Of a stretch of 64,000 nucleotides of DNA, positions 16,541 through 24,465 are shown one piece after another (position 1 is the first letter of the stretch; each line of letters begins with the position of its first letter). This DNA is from Fibrobacterota bacterium (GTDB lineage Bacteria; Fibrobacterota; Fibrobacteria; UBA5070). Below the pieces are notes generated by a model. That model was given only the letters and a program-made list of their open reading frames with translations. It did not search any database and was not told where the DNA came from. Where the stretch lies: positions 558,001-622,000 of the forward strand of contig JADKBN010000029.1 of the NCBI GenBank assembly GCA_016715065.1. The letters are read 5' to 3'. Position numbers and translations under genes: made by a program.

Positions 16541-17554
16541 ATGCGACACGTCATCGCGTTCTCGGAGACCCTGGGATTGTCGTGGGTCTCGCCCTTCGCA
16601 CGACTGGTCTCGGGTGAGGACCCCCGCCGCCAGTTCCGGGCGATCCTTCTGGAGGTCGGTCTTCCCTTGGCGGCCATCGCCGTGTTCCTGCTGTTTTGGT
16701 CTGTCGCGGCCTCCAGCATCCGTACATCGCTCGGGACTCTCCCGGGCCCCGCCCAGACCATCGAGCAGGCGGGAGCGATGTGGCAGGAATACCGGGCCGA
16801 AAAAGCCAACGAAAAATTGTTCTACCAGGAGCAAAGCCAGCGCAACGCCGCGCGGTTGGAACGCAACCCCGCCGCTCGCACCACGGCCTGGACCTACAAT
16901 GGCAAGCCCACCTACCTCGACCAGATCAAGACAAGTCTTGTCACCGTCTTCGCCGGGTTCCTGGTCGCCACCCTGATCGCCGTTCCGGTGGGACTGGTGT
17001 GCGGGCTTTCGTCCACGGTGATGGGGGCTCTCAACCCTCTGATCCAGGTGTTCAAGCCCGTGTCGCCGCTGGCTTGGCTTCCGATCGTGACCATGGGTGT
17101 TTCTGCCGTCTACCTGGGTGAAGCCAGCTGGATGCCGAAATCCTTCGTGATCTCGGCGTTCACCGTGGCCTTGTGTTCCCTTTGGCCGAGTTTGGTGAAC
17201 ACGGCTTTGGGCGTGGCCTCCATCGACAAGGATTTCATCAACGTGGCGCGGGTGCTTCGGTTGCCCACCTATACCCGGATCACGCGCATCTATCTGCCTG
17301 CGGCCTTACCGCTGGTGTTCGCGGGTCTTCGGTTGTCGTTGGGAGTGGGCTGGATGGTCCTGATCGCCGCCGAAATGTTGGCGCAGAATCCGGGATTGGG
17401 CAAGTTCGTCTGGGACGATCCAAAACGGCTCTTCCGTTCCCTGGCTCGGATCGTCGTGGCCGTACTCACGATCGGGGTGATCGGCTTCGCGCTGGATCGT
17501 GTCATGGTCATCCTCCAACGACTGGCGAGCTTCGGCCGCCCGGTCCAGGCTTGA
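16541..17554 (+). CDS. nrtB: Nitrate ABC transporter permease
   Basis: 337-residue permease of the NrtB/SsuC type. One helix near residue 45 (LPLAAIAVFLLFWSVA) is followed by a periplasmic stretch with the family's EQAGAMWQEYRAEKANEKLFYQ, then five or so helices. The EAA loop appears near residue 233 (NVARVLRLPTYTRITRIYLP), and NPGLGKFVWDD is a family hallmark near the end. The start lies 5 bases after nrtA, and the stop is 12 bases from nrtC. The reading frame is intact. Confidence 0.93.
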   Translation: MRHVIAFSETLGLSWVSPFARLVSGEDPRRQFRAILLEVGLPLAAIAVFLLFWSVAASSIRTSLGTLPGPAQTIEQAGAMWQEYRAEKANEKLFYQEQSQRNAARLERNPAARTTAWTYNGKPTYLDQIKTSLVTVFAGFLVATLIAVPVGLVCGLSSTVMGALNPLIQVFKPVSPLAWLPIVTMGVSAVYLGEASWMPKSFVISAFTVALCSLWPSLVNTALGVASIDKDFINVARVLRLPTYTRITRIYLPAALPLVFAGLRLSLGVGWMVLIAAEMLAQNPGLGKFVWDDPKRLFRSLARIVVAVLTIGVIGFALDRVMVILQRLASFGRPVQA

Positions 17555-17566
17555 AGGGGGCGTGCC

Positions 17567-18440
17567 ATGTCGTTTCTGAACATGAAAGGTGCCAGCAAAG
17601 GTTACGGCCGGCGAAGCACCCGCGTGGAGGTGTTGCGCGACATCAACCTGGAGATCCAGGAAGGCGAATCTGTCGCGATCGTGGGCTATTCCGGTTCCGG
17701 CAAGAGCACCCTGATCCAACTTCTGTCCGACCGTCGCTTCCCGACCAGGGGAGCATTGGCGTTGGATGGAAAACGCATCGAGGCCCGGACCGGATCGCGG
17801 AGTGGTGTTCCAGAACTACAGCCTGCTTCCCTGGCTGACGGTTCTTGGCAACGTGGAGCTCGCGGTGGATCGGGTGTTCCCCAAGTACACAGCAGCACAG
17901 CGGCGCGAACACGCGATGCGGTACATTTCGATGGTCAACTTGGCGCACGCCTTCGATCGCAGGCCCGCGGAGCTCTCGGGGGGAATGCGACAGCGGGTGT
18001 CGGTGGCGCGAGCCCTGGCCATGCAACCGCGGATCCTGCTCTTGGATGAACCTCTCGGCGCGCTGGACGCCTTGACGCGAGGGAAGCTGCAGGACGAAAT
18101 CGAATCGATCATGATGGCCGAGCGGCGCACCGCCGTGTTGATCACCAACGATGTCGACGAAGCGTTGCGTCTGGCCGATCGGGTCATCCCTCTCCATCCG
18201 GGTCCGGGAGCGATCCTGGGACCCGAATTCCGGGTGAAGTTGGATCGGCCGCGAGACCGTGCCCAGCTCAACGACCAGGCGGAGTATCGCCGCTTGCGAG
18301 GCGAGATCAACCAATATCTGTCAGACCTGCGGCGCGGATCCGGCGTCGAGTCAAAGGCCAACCCGCTGGTGCTTCCGGATCTGGTTCCCGTCCACTTCAA
18401 GCGGCGCAGAGGAGTCCCCCATGTCCAGACCGTTCCTTGA
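17567..18440 (+). CDS. nrtC: Nitrate ABC transporter ATP-binding protein 1 (frameshifted)
   Basis: ATPase of about 290 residues. Walker A GYSGSGKST lies near residue 41, the Q-loop is in VVFQNYSLLPWLTV, the signature is LSGGMRQRVSVARA, and Walker B/D-loop is LLLDEPLGALDAL. The frame changes near 17785: KRIEARTGSRSG should read KRIEGPGPDRG, consistent with two G losses in GGG runs. It lacks the long NrtA-like C-terminal regulatory domain of cyanobacterial NrtC and is therefore closer in build to NrtD. Its 3' end overlaps the start of the second ATPase gene by 20 bases. Inferred partner of NrtB. Confidence 0.82.
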
Positions 18441-19223
18441 AATCGTCCAGTTGGAAAAGAGCTTCGATACTTCCAAGGGGAAGCTCACGGTCCTTTCCGG
18501 GTTCGATCTGAACATCCAGGAGGGAAAATTCGTGTCCATCATCGGACACTCCGGATGCGGCAAGAGCACCGTTCTCTCGATGGTGGCGGGACTGATGGAG
18601 CCCTCCGACGGAAACATCGTGGTGGGAAACCGCGAGATCGAAGGACCTGGACCCGATCGCGCGGTGGTGTTCCAGTCGCCCAGCCTGTTTCCGTGGATGA
18701 CCGCGATGGAGAACGTTCTGATCGGTGTGGAGCAGGTGTTTCCGCAGGCGACCAAGTCCCAGCGCAGGGACATCTGCGCTTGGCATCTGGCGCGGGTGGG
18801 ACTGGGCAACGATCTGGAGAAAAAGCCTCCGATCTCTCGCAGGGACAGAGGCAGAGAGTGGGGATCGCGCGGGCCTTCGCCTTGCGACCACGGGTGCTTC
18901 TGCTGGACGAGCCGTTTGGAATGCTGGACGCGCTCACGAGGGCGGAGTTGCAGGAGGTGCTTCTGGATGTCTGGGCGCGCGACAAGATCACCGCCATGAT
19001 GATCACCCACGATGTGGACGAAGCCTTGTTCCTGTCGGATGAGGTGGTGATGATGACTTCAGGGCCGTTCGCTCGCGTGGGCGAAATCGTTCCAGTGAAC
19101 CTCCCAAGGCCTCGCGTTCGCAAGGAGGTGTTGGCCCATCCGGACTATTACCGCTTGCGGCGCTCGTTGCTGGAATTTCTGGAAGGGCCCGCCAGCCATT
19201 CTCCAGGAGCCAAAGCGGCGTGA
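18421..19223 (+). CDS. nrtD: Nitrate ABC transporter ATP-binding protein 2 (frameshifted)
   Basis: Second ATPase of the nitrate importer, about 267 residues. Walker A GHSGCGKST is near residue 41, the Q-loop is in VVFQSPSLFPWMTAMENV, the signature is LSQGQRQRVGIARA, Walker B is LLLDEPFGMLDAL, and the switch histidine is in MMITHDVDEALFLSDEVV. The frame changes near 18832, where one C appears lost just before the signature; the domain is otherwise complete and ends in DYYRLRRSLLEFLEGPASH. It follows nrtC with an overlap and is the last gene of the nrt unit. Confidence 0.84.
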
Positions 19224-19228
19224 ATGTC

Positions 19229-19239
19229 GACAATTGTCA
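19229..19239 (+). promoter_or_regulatory. Candidate upstream activator site of the nir unit
   Basis: A perfect 10-base palindrome, GACAATTGTC, at 19229-19238, extended by A. It lies 54-64 bases ahead of the -24-like element at 19293 and shares the ATTGTCA/TGACAAT word with the sites upstream of nas and nrt. Confidence 0.4.
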
Positions 19240-19292
19240 TTCGGGAACGACCATGGCGATGGACTTCCACGGATAGACCCAGAAACGAGCTT

Positions 19293-19308
19293 TGGCTCGA
19301 TCCTTGTT
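19293..19308 (+). promoter_or_regulatory. Near-consensus sigma-54 promoter of nirBD
   Basis: TGGCTCG-ATCC-TTGTT has the exact spacing of TGGCACG-N4-TTGCW with one mismatch in the -24 part and a T in place of the nearly invariant C at -12. That mismatch makes it the weakest of the three candidates. Transcription would start near 19319, about 73 bases before nirB. Confidence 0.38.
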
Positions 19309-19391
19309 ATGAAATCAAGTGTACGCCAGCGGTAGACCGGCCCGACCGGACCATGGGCGCCCACACAACCGACAACCGGTGGTGGCCTCTC

Positions 19392-21877
19392 ATGGAATCC
19401 CAACTGACCTCGAATCCAAAGCCTTCCCATGTATTGGTGATCGGCGCCGGCATGGTCGCCGCGCGCTTTGCGAAACCCTCCGCGAGCTGGATCCAAAGGT
19501 CCGGATCACGGTGGTGGGCGAGGAGCCGCGAGCCCCCTACGATCGCGTGCATCTGTCGGAACTCTTCGCGGGCAAGAGCGCGACGGATCTGGAGATGCTC
19601 CCGAGACCGTGGTATGCGGAAAACGGTGTGGAACTGGTCACGGGCGAGCGTGTTGTGTCGATAGACACGGAGGCCATGGAGGCGACCACGGATGCAGGAC
19701 GGAAACTGTCCGCCGACCGGATCGTGCTGGCCACCGGATCGGCTCCCTTCGTTCCCCCGCTTCCGGGAATCGACAAGCCGGGGTTTTTTGTCTATCGCAC
19801 GGTGGAGGACGTGGAAAAGATCCGTTCGTGGGGATCCAGCTGCAAGCAGGGAATCGTCATCGGCGGGGGGCTTCTGGGTCTGGAAGCGGCCAAGGCCTTG
19901 GTGGACCTGGGGGTGGAGGCCACCGTGGTGGAATTCGCTCCCCGCCTGATGGCCCGCCAGTTGGACGAAGTCGGATCCAAGCTTCTCTTGAAATCCATCC
20001 AGGCACTGGGAGTGAAGGTGATCCTGGATGCGAGGTCCCAGGCGATTGTGGGCGAGGGAAAGGTGGAAGGCCTCCAGATGGCCGATGGCACGGTGGTCCC
20101 CGCCGGGATGGTGGTGGCCTCCGCCGGAATCCGTCCGCGCGACGAGGTCGCTCGCGCCAGTGGGATCCAGGTGGGCGAGCGCGGCGCCATCGATGTGGAC
20201 GACAACATGCGCACATCCGTCCCCGGAATCTGGGCGATCGGCGAATGCGCCCTCCACAAGGGCATGGTGCACGGCCTGGTGGCTCCCGGATACCGCATGG
20301 CCGAGGCCGCCGCCCACGACATCGTGGGATCATCCCAACCCTTCCCGGGATTCGTGGCCGCCACCAAGCTCAAGCTGATGGGAGTGGACGTGGCTTCCAT
20401 CGGGGATGTGAATGCCGCCGGGGACGACTTCGACGACCTTGTGGTGAAGGCGCCCTGCGCGGGCATCTACCAGCGGGTGGTGTGGAGGATCTCCGATCGC
20501 AAATTGCAGGGTGCGGTCCTGGTGGGGGATCTGGAGCCCTTCGGTGAATTGTCCGCCCTCCTGACCTCGGGCGAACCCGTTCCCGTCGATCCGCGGGCCT
20601 TGCTGGCACCCCCTCGCGAAGAGGGCGCGGGTGCAGATCCCATCGTGTGCAACTGCGAGAATGTGCGCCGTTCCAAGATCATCCAGGCCATCGACGCGGG
20701 CGCCACGGACCTGGCGGCGGTGAAGAAGGCCACCAAGGCCTGCATCGGGTTGCGGAAGCTGCGCGCAGGCTGTGACAGGAGCCATCAAGAAGCGGATGGC
20801 AGAGCGCGGGATCCAGGTCGATCGCTCGCTTTGCGCCCATTTTTCCCACTCGCGCGCCGAACTGTTCGATCTGGCCTGGAAGGAGAAGATCCAGGACTTC
20901 GCGACCTTGATGGAGCGCCATGGCAACGGAGGCCTGGGCTGCGAGGTCTGCAAGCCGGTGGCGGGGAACATCTTCGCGAGCCTTTGGAACGGGCATGTGA
21001 TTTCCGAAGGGCGTGACGCCCTCCAGGATTCCAACGACCGCTTCTGGCCAACATCCAGAAGAATGGAACCTACTCGGTGGTACCGCGCATTCCCGCAGGC
21101 GAGATCACCCCGCAGAAATTGCAGGTCATCGCGGAAGTAGCGGGCAAATTCGATCTGTACACCAAGATCACCGGCGGTCAGCGCATCGATTTGTTCGGAG
21201 CGAGGTTGGAGCAGTTGCCGCTGATCTGGAAGGAACTTGTGGATGCAGGCTTCGAGTCGGGACACGCCTATGCAAAATCTGTCCGAACCGTCAAGTCCTG
21301 CGTGGGGAGCACCTGGTGCCGGTTCGGGGTGCAGGATTCCACCGGATTGGCCTTGGCCATCGAAGAACGTTACAAGGGGATCCGCTCACCTCACAAGCTC
21401 AAGTTCGCGGTGTCCGGATGCGCCCGCGAATGCGCGGAGGCACAAAGCAAGGACGTGGGCCTGATCGCCACGGAAAAGGGGTGGAACCTGTTCGTGTGCG
21501 GGAACGGCGGCATGAAGCCCCGACACGCCGAACTGCTTGCGCAGGATTTGTCCAGCGCGGAGGCGATGTCGGTGATCGACCGCTTTTTGATGCACTACAT
21601 CCGCACCGCCGATCGCCTGACGCGCACGTCCGTTTGGATCGAGGAAATGGGGGATCGAGGAGTTGAAGAAGATCTTGCTGAGGATTCGCTGGGGATCTGC
21701 ACCCAGCTGGAGGCGCAGATGGAAGACCTGGTGAAAGGATTCCGGTGCGAATGGAAGGTGGCACTGGAAGATCCGAAAATCCTGCAAAGGTTCAGGGCCT
21801 TCGCCAACGACGAACGGCCCAATCCAGCGATCCGGTTTGTTCGGGAACGCGGCCAGCGCGTTCCGGCGGGGAGGTGA
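19392..21877 (+). CDS. nirB: NADH-dependent nitrite reductase large subunit (frameshifted)
   Basis: Reduces nitrite to ammonium in the cytoplasm with FAD, Fe-S and siroheme. Order of parts: FAD site VLVIGAGMVAARF; NAD site IVIGGGLLGLEAAKAL; two BFD-like [2Fe-2S] regions (VCNCENVRRSK with TKACIG; then LGCEVCKPV); siroheme/4Fe-4S cysteines CVGSTWC and SGCARECAEA; a late CEWK block. Frame changes occur near 19467 (a lost T in a T run), 20752 (an extra T: GLRKLR should be GCGSCAQ) and 21047 (a lost C: FWPTS should be FLANIQ). Around 21650 the residues MGDRGVEEDLAED stand where the family has GGIEELKK-like residues. The ATG at 19392 starts the frame. Confidence 0.85.
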
Positions 21878-21880
21878 GCC

Positions 21881-22030
21881 ATGGTCGCCTTGGGCACGGC
21901 GCCGAACGTCCTTTCCGGTGCCGCAAGGGAGTTGTACAACCAAAATCTGGCGGAATTCGACCCTGACGACGGGGAATCGTTTTGCGCTTCCAACATCGAA
22001 TCAGACCCGGCGTACGCCGACGGAGGATGA
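21881..22030 (+). CDS. Small ORF between nirB and nirD, 49 residues
   Basis: An ATG preceded by GGGGAGGT at good spacing opens a 49-residue acidic frame (MVALGTAPNVLSGAARELYN ... AYADGG). It starts 3 bases after the nirB stop and ends 3 bases before the nirD ATG. The ribosome site of nirD (GGAGG) lies inside its last codons, so it could couple translation of nirB and nirD. I recognise no family. Given the base errors around it, it might also be a displaced tail of nirB. Confidence 0.4.
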   Translation: MVALGTAPNVLSGAARELYNQNLAEFDPDDGESFCASNIESDPAYADGG

Positions 22031-22033
22031 GTC

Positions 22034-22387
22034 ATGCTGCAAGAAACCATTTCCGAGAACACCCAGTGGATCGATGCGGGTTGTGTGGAAGATCTCAGCG
22101 TAGGGGCCGGCACCTGCGTTTTGGTGGAAGGGCGCCAGGTCGCTGTTTTCCGTGTGGATGCGGAAACCTTCCGAGCGGTGCAAAACCAATGCCCCCACAA
22201 AGGAGCGGCGGTGATGCACCAGGGGATTGTGGCGGATCGATCCGGCGAGGCCGTGGTCCTTTGTCCGTTGCACAAGCGGGGATACCACCTGGGCGATGGG
22301 CGGTGCATGGAGGAGGGAGGGCCGACCCTTCGCGTCTATACCACGAAAGTGGAGGGCGAACGCTTGATGGTTTCCGCCGGTTTGTGA
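22034..22387 (+). CDS. nirD: Nitrite reductase small subunit
   Basis: 117 residues with a Rieske-like fold. Both cluster loops are present: CPHKGA near residue 52 and CPLHKRGYHLGDG near 76. Many NirD proteins lack these ligands, so a [2Fe-2S] cluster is possible here. It partners NirB in NADH-dependent nitrite reduction. The ATG at 22034 follows GGAGG. The frame is intact. Confidence 0.9.
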   Translation: MLQETISENTQWIDAGCVEDLSVGAGTCVLVEGRQVAVFRVDAETFRAVQNQCPHKGAAVMHQGIVADRSGEAVVLCPLHKRGYHLGDGRCMEEGGPTLRVYTTKVEGERLMVSAGL

Positions 22388-22519
22388 GCCTCGTTGGAGA
22401 GCCTCCGTTTGGACCGATCCATCTTTCGAGGTGTGACCCAGGTCCGAGAGGGTGCTAAGATTCCATCGATGGCAATCTTTCCAAGCAACGATCTCCCGGG
22501 TAGGCCTCGAGGTGGTACC

Positions 22520-22985
22520 GTGATCACGAAGACGACCGAAACCGCCTTTCGCATTCTGCTGTTCCTGAAAGCAAGGGGAGGCTGGGGCCGGTTGCCCTGA
22601 GCACTCTGTCCGAGGCTTTGGGGGGATCGCCGACGTATCTGGCCAAGATCGCCAATATCCTGGTCAGAGGAGGGGCGATCGGCCCGCAGCGAGGCTCGCA
22701 AGGTGGGTTTGTTTCGGCGACCATACGGCGGAAACAACGCTGTTACGGGTGGTGGAGGTTTGCCAGGGGTTCCCCGAGGCAGCCTACTGCCAATCGAAGA
22801 TCACTCGCGGGACGAAGATCTGTGGGTATCACGAAGTGATGGCAAGTCTCCATCAGGCCATCGTGGATACCTTGTCCAGTCGGCGAGTTTCTGATCTGGC
22901 CGCGTGTCCACGAGGCACGGACGGGGCTGGTCGAAAGATCGATTCTTGCCGCATGTGCGCAGATGGCCAGTGCCATCACAGCTGA
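22520..22985 (+). pseudogene. Rrf2-family transcriptional regulator (frame broken)
   Basis: The pieces of one Rrf2 regulator lie in three frames. They are the helix-turn-helix start ITKTTETAFRILLFLKA (GTG at 22520, with GAGGTGG upstream), then LGGSPTYLAKIANILVRGG...QGGF, and then VEVCQGFPEAAYCQSKITRG...SCRMCADGQC. Two lost bases, near 22580 and 22720, would rejoin them. Cysteines in AYC, KIC, AACP and SCRMC suggest an Fe-S cluster, as in NsrR and IscR, which sense nitric oxide or cluster status. Lying between nirBD and narK, it is a good candidate regulator of the respiratory or NO-related genes. Confidence 0.65.
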
Positions 22986-23076
22986 CCAGTGACCGGTGTG
23001 AGAAAGCATTTGATTCTCCCCTTTTTTGATGTTAAATAGGATACCGGACATCAGGAATCACCAAAAGAGGGGCGGC
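22986..23076 (+). promoter_or_regulatory. Leader of the narK-narGHJI region
   Basis: Short non-coding stretch with the most AT-rich sequence locally (TTTTTTGATGTTAAATAGG near 23026-23042). TTGATGTTAAA could be an FNR half-site or a -10 region, but I see no full FNR box (TTGAT-N4-ATCAA). Confidence 0.25.
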
Positions 23077-24448
23077 ATGGGCGGATCGATTGCCAGGTGG
23101 GAACCGGAGAACGAAGACTTCTGGAACCAGGAGGGGCGATATCGCTCGCCGGAATCTCCTTGTCAGCATTCCTGCGCTGTTTTTGGCCTTCGCGGTCTGG
23201 ATGGTCTGGAGCGTGGTGACCACCCGCCTGAACTCGGTCGGGTTTACGTTCTCCACCGGCCAGCTTTTCTGGCTGACCGCTCTTCCAGCCCTGTCTGGAG
23301 CCACCCTTCGGATCTTCTACAGCTTCCTGGTGCCGGTCTTTGGTGGGCGCCGCTGGACGGCACTCTCCACGGCATCCTTGCTTTTCCCAGCTTTGTGGAT
23401 GGGCCTGGCTGTCCAGGATTCAACCACCCCCTATTGGCATTCGTGCTGATCGCGCTTCTGTGTGGGTTGGGGGGTGGCAATTTCGCGAGCTCCATGTCCA
23501 ACATCTCCTTTTCTATCCCAAGAAGAAGGCCGGAGCGGCCCTGGGACTCAACGCCGGATTCGGCAACCTCGGCGTCAGTGGCATGCAGTTTCTGGTTCCG
23601 ATGCCGCTCGGCGCGGGACTGTTCGGGCGTTGGCCGGTGCGCCCGCGACCACAGCCGAGGGCAAGACCTTGTGGTTGCAAAACGCGGGTTCCTTTGGGTG
23701 GTTCCGGTGGCGCTCGTGGCCGTTCTCGCCTGGTTTCTGATGGACGATCTTGCCACGGCCAAGGCCAGCGTCACCGATCAACTGGTCATTTTCCGTCGCA
23801 AGAATACCTGGATCATGAGCTGGATCTATCTGGCCACCTTCGGGAGTTTCATCGGGTATTCCGCCGCCTTCCCCATGTTGATCAAGACCCAGTTTCCCGA
23901 AATCAACGCGCTCAAGCTGGCGTTCTTGGGGCCACTGGTCGGCGCCGTGAGTCGGCCCGTCGGCGGATGGGTCTCGGATAAGCTTGGTGGGCGCGAGGTC
24001 ACCCTGGTCAACTTCGTCGTGATGGGCGCTGCGGTCCTGGGAGCGATCCACTTCCCTCCCCGAAGGCGGGCAGGGCGGCAGCTTCCCCCGATTCTTCGCC
24101 ATGTTCCTCTTGTTGTTTTTCACCACGGGAATCGGCAACGGATCCACCTTCCGCATGATCCCCGTGATGTTCCGCGGCTTCCACGAAGGGAACATTCCGT
24201 TGGGCGCAAGTCCGTCCGATCGCGACCAGGCAATGCGCCAGGCGGGCAAGGAATCGGCTGCCGTGATCGGATTCACTTCGGCGATCGGCGCCTACGGAGG
24301 ATTCCTGATCCCCCTTGGTTTCGGATCGGCGCTCAAGGCCACGGGATCGGCCAACGGCGCATTATTTTCCTTCCTGGCGTTCTACGCGACTTGCATCGTG
24401 GCCACCTGGTGGTGGTATGCTCGCAAGAACGCCGAATCTCCCTGCTGA
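23077..24448 (+). pseudogene. narK: Nitrate/nitrite transporter, NarK family (frame broken at several points)
   Basis: A 12-helix major-facilitator nitrate/nitrite transporter whose residues can be followed in order but in shifting frames. They run MGGSIARWEPENEDFWNQEG, ARRNLLVSIPALFLAFAVWM, then GLGGGNFASSMSNISF, then FYPKKKAGAALGLNAGFGNLGVS, and finally TWIMSWIYLATFGSFIGYSAAFP and TTGIGNGSTFRMIPVMF to the stop at 24448. At least six shifts occur (near 23140, 23430, 23510, 23620, 23690 and 24055), almost all in homopolymers. The nitrate-signature glycine motifs are kept. As read it could not make a transporter; with base errors corrected it would feed nitrate to NarG. Confidence 0.7.
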
Positions 24449-24465
24449 TTTCCACGGAGCCGACC

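Noticed and set aside
22986..23076. FNR box ahead of narK
   Set aside because: Only a TTGAT half-site is present; the second half does not match.
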